A model generated the notes under the pieces. That model was given only the letters and a program-made list of their open reading frames with translations, was not told the DNA's origin and ran no database searches. Positions 33,256 to 39,799 of a DNA stretch of 45,745 nucleotides are shown piece after piece. The position numbers were made by a program, and so were the translations under genes. Origin of the DNA: Acidobacteriaceae bacterium (GTDB taxonomy: Bacteria; Acidobacteriota; Terriglobia; Terriglobales; Acidobacteriaceae); the NCBI GenBank assembly GCA_030041515.1, contig JASHNS010000056.1:1-45745 (forward strand), written 5' to 3'. How positions within the stretch are numbered: the first letter of the stretch is position 1; each line of letters opens with the position of its first letter.

Positions 33256-33524
33256 TTCCCTGGTCAGCCTTCATTTATGTCGAGTGGTGGCCGCGCTCGC
33301 ACCGCAGCCGCTGTTTCAGCCTCTGGATCCCGCTTTTCCTCGCCTGGCTCCTGCTGCTGCCGCTGGTGCTCATCCTTTTCCCGTTCATCGCGCTGGCCTG
33401 CCTCTTCGTCCGCCTCAATGTTCTGCGCCTCTACGCCACGGCCTGGAGCATTCTCACCGCGCTCCGCAAAACCCGCGTTGAAGTTCGCTCGCCCACCAGC
33501 CGGGTGCTGGTGAACATCGCGTGA
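33252..33524 (+). CDS. small membrane protein coupled to DUF2089
   Basis: 90-residue protein with a strongly hydrophobic central region (WIPLFLAWLLLLPLVLILFPFIALACLFV, one long or two short helices) and a basic C-terminus. The 4-nt overlap with the DUF2089 gene supports that it is real. No family recognised. Confidence 0.72.
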   Translation: MIPWSAFIYVEWWPRSHRSRCFSLWIPLFLAWLLLLPLVLILFPFIALACLFVRLNVLRLYATAWSILTALRKTRVEVRSPTSRVLVNIA

Positions 33525-33839
33525 GGTCATTGAAGTTTGGAGTAATTCCAGGGCGCCTTGCACGAGGGCGCGGTTCACCGGAGGAGGAAATCTCTTTGAT
33601 CGAAGCTTTGTATCAGGGCATGACTTCACAGCCTGCTGAGAAACACTCCCGGAACGGGCTTTGTATCAGGGCGCGAGTTTGCCCGTTCCGCAACTGACGA
33701 AACTTGGGCCCTGCTTTAGCCGCTGGGGCACGACCTCCTGGTGCTCCACGGCTCTTTCCAGAGGCTGTTCAGTCGCGCCGAAAATGGGCCAAAAGAGTTT
33801 GGGGCTCTGGCCCCAGAGCTTGAAGAAATGAGGTTCTCC
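33525..33839. other. gene-free stretch with a repeated GCTTTGTATCAGGGC block
   Basis: About 315 bp without a gene. The 15-nt block GCTTTGTATCAGGGC occurs at 33605-33619 and again at 33658-33672, 53 bp apart, with further GC-rich inverted sequence after each. It looks like a second intergenic repeat type, different from the GTGCCCCACC family. Confidence 0.5.
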
Positions 33840-34298
33840 ATGAACGAAGATCGCAAATCCATCCTCGACATGCTCGCCGCCAGCAAAATCACCGCCGGCG
33901 AAGCCGACCGTCTCCTCGCCGCGCTCGACGCCAAACCGGCTTCTTCGACCGCCGAACCAGCCCCCAAAAGCGCCGCCCGGGCGGCAAGCCCCCCCAAATA
34001 CCTGCGCGTCCTCGTCGAGGCCGACGAGCGCACCACCGGCCTGCGCGGCGGGCCCACGACGGTGAATGTCCGCGTGCCCATGCAGTTGCTGCGCGCCGGC
34101 GTGCGCCTTGCCGGACTCATTCCCGCCCAGGCCCACGAGCAGCTCGACCAGGCCTTCAGCCAGCATGGCGTCCCCATCACGCTCTCGCAAATCAAGCCCG
34201 AGAACCTCGAGGAGCTGATCGATCACCTCGGCGACCTTACCGTCGACGTCGACGGCAAGGACGAGAACAAAACCCGCGTCCGCGTTTTCTGCGAGTGA
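33840..34298 (+). CDS. SHOCT-like/YvlB-N-type protein
   Basis: 152-residue protein beginning MNEDRKSILDMLAASKITAGEADRLLAAL, the short helical SHOCT-like motif seen at the N-terminus of YvlB/LiaX-type envelope-stress proteins. A Pro/Ala linker leads to a second domain (RTTGLRGGPTTVNVRVPMQLLRAGVRLAGLIP) of unknown fold. The ATG at 33840 has GAGG upstream. It lies downstream of the DUF2089 pair and shares the ILxxLxxGxIT-type motif with it, so the three may act together. Confidence 0.75.
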   Translation: MNEDRKSILDMLAASKITAGEADRLLAALDAKPASSTAEPAPKSAARAASPPKYLRVLVEADERTTGLRGGPTTVNVRVPMQLLRAGVRLAGLIPAQAHEQLDQAFSQHGVPITLSQIKPENLEELIDHLGDLTVDVDGKDENKTRVRVFCE

Positions 34299-34326
34299 AC
34301 TTCAGGTCGGCATCCTGACCGAAGTT
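34298..34326 (+). terminator. hairpin after the SHOCT-like gene
   Basis: AACTTC-A-GGTC pairs with GACC-GAAGTT around an 8-nt loop, starting at the stop codon. There is only a short TTT after it, so termination would be weak. Confidence 0.45.
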
Positions 34327-34330
34327 TCGG

Positions 34331-34370
34331 GTGCAGGCCCCCGGTCGCCGTAGTTGCGACAGGATGGGGA
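34331..34370. repeat. degenerate REP-like element
   Basis: CGGTCGCCGTAGTTGCGACAGGATGGGG resembles the loop and right arm of the element at 35108-35149 (CGCCGTAGTCGCGACAGGGTGGG). Its left arm has decayed. Confidence 0.45.
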
Positions 34371-34409
34371 GACTGCGAACCATAACCCTCGACCCCGAAA
34401 GAGGCCCTC

Positions 34410-35086
34410 ATGCCCACCGTTTCCATCCCCATGCCCCGTCCCCACCGCGACCGCGGCATCGAAGGCCGCATGGCCACCTGGTACGCCGCCAATACCGGCA
34501 AATCCATGCAGCCCTTTCAGGACCTGGCCCAGCGCATCGCCATCCAGCTCCCGCAGGACGCCCGCGTCCTCGAAGTCGCGCCCGGCCCCGGCTATCTCTC
34601 CGTCGAACTGGCGCGCCTTGGCGCATTCCAGATCACCGGGGTCGATCTCAGCGCCGACATGGTGCGCATCGCGCGCGCCAGAACGCCGCCCGCGCCGGCG
34701 TCGCCGTCGAGTTCCAGCAGGGCAACTCCTCCAGCCTGCCGTTCCCGCCCGATTCCTTCGATTTCCTCGTCTGCCGCGCCGCCTTCAAAAACTTCGCTCA
34801 GCCCGTCCGCGCGCTCCAGGAGATGCACCGCGTCCTGCGCCCCGGCGGCCGCGCGCTCATCATCGACCTCCGCCGCGACGCCTCCATGCGCGAGATCAGC
34901 GAAGGCGTCAACTCGATGGGCCTCACCGCGATCAACCGCGTCATCACGAAGCTGACCTTCCGCTTTCTCCTGCTGCGCAACGCCTACGCCCGCGAGCACA
35001 TCGACCAGATGCTTGCGCAGACGCCCTTCTCGCAGAAGCGCATCGACGAAAGCGGCATCGGCTTCGAAATCTGGCTTACGAAGTAA
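34410..35086 (+). pseudogene. class I SAM methyltransferase, frameshifted
   Basis: Two overlapping frames together encode one UbiE-like methyltransferase of about 225 residues. The first (from ATG 34410) carries the SAM motif I VLEVAPGPGYLSVELARLG and GVDLSADMVRIARA. The second frame continues with AARAGVAVEFQQGNSSSLPFPPDSFDFLVCRAAFKNF and LRPGGRALIIDLRRD to a normal end at 35086. The break lies at about 34679-34681, where one missing base in a GCCAAGAAC-like stretch would explain it. Either a recent inactivation or a sequencing error. Confidence 0.82.
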
Positions 35087-35107
35087 GCACGGAGCGATCC
35101 AGCCGTG

Positions 35108-35149
35108 CCCGGTGCCCACCCTTGCCGCCGTAGTCGCGACAGGGTGGGG
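35108..35149. repeat. REP-like hairpin between convergent genes
   Basis: GGTGCCCACCCT (CCCACCCT at 35115-35122) pairs with AGGGTGGG (35141-35148), with a partly paired inner stem. Same family as 14-55. It lies between the broken methyltransferase and the convergent Lnt-like gene. Confidence 0.7.
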
Positions 35150-35152
35150 GCT

Positions 35153-36610
35153 TCAGCCACGCCGTCCCATCCCCAGCCGCGCCAGCGCCCCCACCACCAG
35201 CACCATCGCCACCCATCCAAACCAATCCCCAAACAGATCAAACACCGTCCGGCTGTGTCCCATCGGAACCCGCGCCAGCAGCGTGGCAAACGGCGCGCTG
35301 CTGCTTCGCGTCTCCGCCACAATCCGCCCGCGATCATCCGCCACCGTCAAATAGCCGCCGCGCGCGCTCCGCACCACACTGAAGCCGTCTTCCACCGCGC
35401 GCATCACCGCGATGTGCCCATGCCAGAAGCGGTCCACGTTGAAATCCCACGCCGGCACCAGCATCAGCCCCACGCCCGCCCGCCCATAACGCCGCGCCGG
35501 ATTCGTGAAGTCCATGTCCTTGCAGATCGCCACGCCCCACTCTTCACTGGCCGCCGTCCCGGGGGGAGCAAAAAACGTGCGTACACGTCCCGGGGTGAAG
35601 TGGCTGGTCTCCCACGGCGGCAGCAGATGCTCCTTGTCATAGCTGCGCACCGCCTCATGCGGCGTGTAAATGCGCGCCTCATTGTGCCGCCCCGCCGCGC
35701 CGATCCGAGCCATGCCCACCACCAGCGTCGCGCCGCTCCGATCCGCGATCGGCTGAAAGATGGCGTCCACCTGCGTGACGTCGGAGTCGAGCGCCACGCC
35801 CATGTCTTCCGGCATCACCACCACCCGCGCTCCCTGCGCGATCAGCTGCTCCGCGTGCTGCGCGTAATCGGCAAAGAGGCTCTGCGTCGGCGCGCCAGGA
35901 TGGTTCACCGGCGCGCCGCCGTTGGTATCCGACGCAATCAGCCCCGCCGTTACCTCCGGCCCTGGCTGCGGAATGGTCAGCCGCACCGCTCCGAAGATCA
36001 ACGCCGCTCCCACTACGCCCACCGTCGCGCCCAGCGCGCGTCCTGCCTGCCCCGATCCCCGTCGATCGATCGCCAGCGCCAGCCCAGCGGGAAACAGCAT
36101 CAGCACAAATCCCATCGCCCACGGTCCTCCCACCGATGCCAGTTGCAGAAACGGCAGGAAGTTCAGCTGCGAATAGGCGATGCACGCCGCCGACCCGTGC
36201 GGCCACAGCCACAGGTTGCGCGCGAATTCATAGCCCACCCACACCGCCGGCAACGCGATCCACGCGCGCCACACCGCCCCGCGCCGCGCCAGCGCCCGCA
36301 TCAGCACCACACCCGCCGCAAAAGCAACCGCCGCGGTTGCAAAATCCGCAAACCAAACAATTGCCGGCGCCTGCAGCACACGTACCAGGTAATTCCACAT
36401 ATTCAGCCCGCCAGCCATCCACGCGGCCGCCGCAACCAACGCCCCTTGCCACGCCGGCCTGCGCAGCGCGAACATCAGCACCGGCAGTGGCGCCAGCCAC
36501 ATCAGCGGCCAGAGTGGCTCAAGCCCGTTGCCCCAATACAACAAAGCCGCCGATGCCGCAAACGCCGCCAGCGCCATCGCCACGCTCCCCGCTTTATTGC
36601 CGAATTCCAT
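35153..36610 (-). CDS. apolipoprotein N-acyltransferase-like protein (Lnt)
   Basis: 485-residue membrane protein with about seven N-terminal helices and a periplasmic nitrilase-like domain (about 220-450). The catalytic triad is visible: Glu268 in VVMPEDMG, Lys326 in SYDKEHLLP and Cys363 in VAICKDMDF. A final helix closes the protein. This layout is that of Lnt, which adds the third acyl chain to lipoproteins. It is shorter than E. coli Lnt and may be one of several paralogues. It overlaps the TetR gene by 17 nt, so the two form an operon. Confidence 0.87.
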   Translation of the reverse strand: MEFGNKAGSVAMALAAFAASAALLYWGNGLEPLWPLMWLAPLPVLMFALRRPAWQGALVAAAAWMAGGLNMWNYLVRVLQAPAIVWFADFATAAVAFAAGVVLMRALARRGAVWRAWIALPAVWVGYEFARNLWLWPHGSAACIAYSQLNFLPFLQLASVGGPWAMGFVLMLFPAGLALAIDRRGSGQAGRALGATVGVVGAALIFGAVRLTIPQPGPEVTAGLIASDTNGGAPVNHPGAPTQSLFADYAQHAEQLIAQGARVVVMPEDMGVALDSDVTQVDAIFQPIADRSGATLVVGMARIGAAGRHNEARIYTPHEAVRSYDKEHLLPPWETSHFTPGRVRTFFAPPGTAASEEWGVAICKDMDFTNPARRYGRAGVGLMLVPAWDFNVDRFWHGHIAVMRAVEDGFSVVRSARGGYLTVADDRGRIVAETRSSSAPFATLLARVPMGHSRTVFDLFGDWFGWVAMVLVVGALARLGMGRRG

Positions 36611-37175
36611 TCAGATACCTCCCAATCGCCCGATGGCACAGGTCCCGAAATTCCCGCTCCGGCATCCCGACGCGCCCGTACACGTACAGCATCACCAGCG
36701 CCTGCAACAGGGCGCCCGTCTCAAAGGTGATCTCCCACACGTCGTCGCGCCGAAAGATGCCCTGCTCCATCCCCGCCTGCAGCGCCGCCGCAGAGAAGTT
36801 TGCTGTCGGGGAGCGCCCCGCGCGAAAGTCGGCCGGAAACTGCCGGGCGCCCTGCCGCCGCTTCAAAAACATCAGCTCGAACAGCCGCGGCTTCTGCAAC
36901 CCGAAATCCAGAAACACATCCAGATTCCGCATCAGCTGGTCTTCCGGATTTCCTGCCGCGTGCGCCTTCGCCACACGCGCCGCCAGTTCATCGAACCCCG
37001 CGTCCGCCAGCGCGTTCAACAGGCCTTCCCGATCCGCAAAGTGCCGGTAGAGCGCCATCGGCGTAATGTTCACCGCTTTCGCCACGCGCCGCATGGTCAC
37101 CGCCTCGGCTCCCTCGCGGTCCAGCAGCTTTTGCGCCGCCCTGCGAATGCGCTCCGCTGTCGGCATCCTCGACAT
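36594..37175 (-). CDS. TetR/AcrR-family regulator
   Basis: 193-residue one-component repressor. The N-terminal HTH is TAERIRRAAQKLLDREGAEAVTMRRVAKAVNITPMALYRHFADREGLL, and the C-terminal ligand-binding half is helical. The ATG at 37175 is used; the frame upstream would translate the palindromic operator at 37199-37215 and so is rejected. It likely represses itself, the Lnt-like gene behind it and perhaps the divergent beta-barrel gene. Confidence 0.87.
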   Translation of the reverse strand: MSRMPTAERIRRAAQKLLDREGAEAVTMRRVAKAVNITPMALYRHFADREGLLNALADAGFDELAARVAKAHAAGNPEDQLMRNLDVFLDFGLQKPRLFELMFLKRRQGARQFPADFRAGRSPTANFSAAALQAGMEQGIFRRDDVWEITFETGALLQALVMLYVYGRVGMPEREFRDLCHRAIGRYLNGIRQ

Positions 37176-37198
37176 GTCTACGATGTATACCACAAGAC

Positions 37199-37215
37199 TG
37201 TATACGCCGTATACA
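37199..37215. promoter_or_regulatory. palindromic TetR-type operator
   Basis: TGTATACGcCGTATACA is a perfect 17-bp palindrome, 24 bp upstream of the TetR gene and 80 bp before the divergent beta-barrel gene. An extra GTATAC half lies at 37185-37190. Position and symmetry fit autoregulation. Confidence 0.8.
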
Positions 37216-37294
37216 CTCCAGGAAATTCCAGCGCCTGAAATCCCTCGGATTGCCACTTGGCACCTTCGAACCATTGTGGTCAAATGCGGGGAAC

Positions 37295-37900
37295 ATGTCT
37301 CCGGGCCTGAGCTGCCTCAAAATCCCGGTGCTCTTTCGGCTCGCCGGCCTCGCCGCGCTGCTTCTGCCGGTCTGCTCCGCGCAAACCACCGCTCCGGAGC
37401 GTTACCAGATCTTCGGTGGATACAGCTATCTGTCCAACTCTCTGAATGGAGTCAGCGGCCACCAGCAATCTCTCAACGGCTGGGACACCTCCTTCGCCAT
37501 CCGTCCCTGGCACGATCTGCGCTTCAAGCTGGCTGCTTTCGGTTACCAGGGAACGAACCAGGGCGGCGTTGAACACCCGTACTTCGTGATGGGCGGCGGT
37601 CAGTACGGCCGCTACTTTGGCCGCGAGGGCGCCTTCGTCGAGGCGCTCGGCGGCGTCGGCAACGTCAACAAGAACTGGGGAACCAACGGAAAAATCGGCG
37701 ATTCCGCCTCGTTTTCCGCCATCATGGGCGGCGGCCTCGACACGCCGGTTTCCAGGCGCTTCGCCATCCGCGTTGAAGGGGATCTTCAATACGCTTACTT
37801 CAAGGAGGATCTGCGGGCCCTGAATGGCGTGCCCACCTATGTGCCTGGATTGCCCATCTTCTTCGGCCGCTTCTCCACCGGCCTGGTCTGGCGGTTTTGA
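37295..37900 (+). CDS. outer-membrane beta-barrel protein
   Basis: 201-residue exported protein. The signal peptide ends near VCSAQ, followed by alternating strands (YQIFGGYSYLSNSL, VMGGGQYGRYFG) and a C-terminal aromatic residue (LVWRF), typical of small eight-stranded OmpA/OmpW-like barrels. The ATG at 37295 has GGGGAAC upstream. The PagL-like gene follows after 14 nt in the same direction. Confidence 0.82.
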   Translation: MSPGLSCLKIPVLFRLAGLAALLLPVCSAQTTAPERYQIFGGYSYLSNSLNGVSGHQQSLNGWDTSFAIRPWHDLRFKLAAFGYQGTNQGGVEHPYFVMGGGQYGRYFGREGAFVEALGGVGNVNKNWGTNGKIGDSASFSAIMGGGLDTPVSRRFAIRVEGDLQYAYFKEDLRALNGVPTYVPGLPIFFGRFSTGLVWRF

Positions 37901-37914
37901 GCCTGGAGACTGCA

Positions 37915-38652
37915 ATGGATAACACGATGAGGTCGAAACCCAGGCGCAGCCCCCGCGGCTGCCCGGGCTTCGTGTTTCTGCTGGCCATCGGCTTGCTTGC
38001 TCCCGGACTCATCAACGCACAGGAGCCGGATTCCTTGCCGGAGATTCCCGCGGCGCATCATTCCGCAGTCCATCACCCTGTCGAGAGCGAGTTGGCCTTC
38101 GAAGGCCAGGGCTCGTTCGGCAATTACAAGATTTTTGCCCAGGGAGAGCATTCGAAGCTCTTCACCGCGGGCGTCGAATACGACCGCCATTCCTGGGGCT
38201 ATTTTCTCGGTTCGCAAATGGACTACGTCGCCGAATTTCTGCCCTTCGTGATGCTCGACGAGCCCGCCGACCTGAATTACTTCGGCGTTCCGCTCAAGAC
38301 GAAAAAACAGAAGACCTACGATATGAAGCTGGTCCCCGGCATCGGGATCACCCCCATCGGCATACGCTTCCTGTGGCGCGACGGTCGAGCCATCGAGCCG
38401 TATCTGACGGCCAAGGGTGGGCTCCTCGTCTTCAGCCAGAAGGCGGAGTCTCCCAACGCCAGCTACGAAAACATCAGCCTCCGCTCCGAGCTCGGCATGG
38501 AAATCCGGCTGGGGCGCAGAACCGCGCTGCGCCTGGGCATGGGCGACTATCACTTCTCCAACGACTTCATTGTGCCCTCCAACCCCGGCCTCGACGTCAT
38601 GTCCTACATGGGGGCCATCAGCTACCACTTCGGCCCGCGCGCGAGCCGCTGA
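37915..38652 (+). CDS. acyloxyacyl hydrolase/PagL-like lipid A deacylase
   Basis: 245-residue outer-membrane protein with a signal peptide (FVFLLAIGLLAPGLINAQ). The C-terminal GDYHFSND carries His213 and Ser215, the His-x-Ser pair of PagL. PagL's third residue is Glu 14 positions after its His; here it is Asp227 at the same spacing. PagL removes the 3-O acyl chain of lipid A. Its placement with an Lnt-like enzyme and TetR gene suggests a lipid-modification theme. Confidence 0.75.
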   Translation: MDNTMRSKPRRSPRGCPGFVFLLAIGLLAPGLINAQEPDSLPEIPAAHHSAVHHPVESELAFEGQGSFGNYKIFAQGEHSKLFTAGVEYDRHSWGYFLGSQMDYVAEFLPFVMLDEPADLNYFGVPLKTKKQKTYDMKLVPGIGITPIGIRFLWRDGRAIEPYLTAKGGLLVFSQKAESPNASYENISLRSELGMEIRLGRRTALRLGMGDYHFSNDFIVPSNPGLDVMSYMGAISYHFGPRASR

Positions 38653-38978
38653 GAGAACCGGCAGGGAGCGCCGTGCCGAAGCAGGCGGTCTCCCGCTTTG
38701 CCCCACTCGGTAGCCTCACCGTGGTAGCCGTACCCTCCCGTAGCCACGGTCTTCAGGCTGAGGCACCTCCCACGGCCAAAACGAACCCTGGCTTCAACCT
38801 GTGGGAACGAGTCCCAGCCAAATTTCCGCCACAGCCGGTGATTCGGCCAGAACACGACTCAATGGCGCCACCGTATCCCTGTACCTGTTCGCATCCTGAC
38901 GCGCAGGCGGCTCTGCATGAGCGATTTGGCCTGATGGCAACCGTTGAAGGTGGGCGATTCCGCGCCGGAAGCGCCCTG
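38653..38978. other. gene-free stretch between convergent genes
   Basis: About 325 bp. It holds an inverted repeat at 38713-38764 (GCCTCA and CCGTGG on one side, CCACGG and TGAGGC on the other) that could end transcription from either side. Otherwise no gene is apparent. Confidence 0.5.
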
Positions 38979-39665
38979 TCAGCCGATAGACCTGATTCGG
39001 ACTGCACCGGCATCAGAAAGAGAAAGCTGCAGGGATTTGAAGCGGCCACTTGCCCTGAGGACAAATTCTCCCCGGGATGACATCAGGACGCGCAGCCGAA
39101 CGCCCGGTGTGATTCCATGAACGTTGAGCCGTTTCAGCAGAACAGAGTCTCGATCCGAAATGCTGTCCACCACGAATTCTCCGTCCTCTTCGATATCCGA
39201 GAGCGGTCTGGAAGTCTGTTTCGACATCTTTCCGTTCAGAGCCGGTATGCAGTGGCCGTGGGGATCGAATTTGGGGCGACCCAGCTTCGCATCAATTCGC
39301 TCCTCGAAACGCTCCGAGATGAAATGTTCGAGCCGCTCCGCTTCGGCGTGGACTTCCTCAATGGGATAGCCCAGCACCTCATACAAAAATGTTTCAAGCA
39401 GCCGATGATGGCGCAGGATCTCCAGAGCGCGCCGTCTGCCCGCAGTTGACAGCCGGACGCCGCGACGGGATTCGTACTCCACGAGCGGAACCGGGGCAGC
39501 AGCGAGTTTCTGCAGCATGTTGGTGATCGAGGCTGGAGCCACTCCAAGCCGGTCTGCGAGCGCGGTGCTGCTGACGCGTTCTTCCTCCGGCCCACCAAGC
39601 GCAAAGATCGCTTTGAGGTAGTTGTCTACGGATTCCGTGTTCAGGTTGACGCGGCGCGTGGTCAT
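38979..39665 (-). CDS. DtxR/MntR-family metal-dependent repressor
   Basis: 228-residue regulator. The N-terminal winged helix (SVDNYLKAIFALG...ALADRLGVAPASITNMLQKLA) and the metal-binding dimerisation helix region (HHRLLETFLYEVLGYPIEEVHAEAERLEHFISERFEERI) are typical; His and Glu residues here should ligate Fe(II) or Mn(II). A C-terminal FeoA/SH3-like domain follows. Two matching palindromes lie upstream, so autoregulation and control of the divergent receptor are likely. Confidence 0.9.
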   Translation of the reverse strand: MTTRRVNLNTESVDNYLKAIFALGGPEEERVSSTALADRLGVAPASITNMLQKLAAAPVPLVEYESRRGVRLSTAGRRRALEILRHHRLLETFLYEVLGYPIEEVHAEAERLEHFISERFEERIDAKLGRPKFDPHGHCIPALNGKMSKQTSRPLSDIEEDGEFVVDSISDRDSVLLKRLNVHGITPGVRLRVLMSSRGEFVLRASGRFKSLQLSLSDAGAVRIRSIG

Positions 39666-39701
39666 ACTCGCCCCATTCTCAAATTTGACGCTGGGACCAT
39701 T

Positions 39702-39733
39702 TTAGGTGTACCTAAATATTTAGGTAGACCTAA
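39702..39733. promoter_or_regulatory. two tandem DtxR-type operators
   Basis: TTAGGTGTACCTAA (39702-39715) and TTAGGTAGACCTAA (39720-39733) are near-perfect palindromes with TTAGGT/ACCTAA arms, 18 bp centre to centre, so they lie on nearly the same helix face. The arms match the DtxR/IdeR-type iron box. They are 37 bp before the regulator gene and 67 bp before the TonB receptor start. Confidence 0.85.
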
Positions 39734-39799
39734 TTCAACCCTCGGGATTACCTTCCCGAATACCCCAGGCCAGGCGGCAAAATCCATTCGGAGGTCGAT

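Noticed and set aside
35105-36730. 541-codon plus-strand open frame opposite the Lnt-like gene
   Set aside because: Low-complexity Arg/His/Gln/Pro content with no recognisable domain; the minus strand carries the catalytic triad of Lnt.
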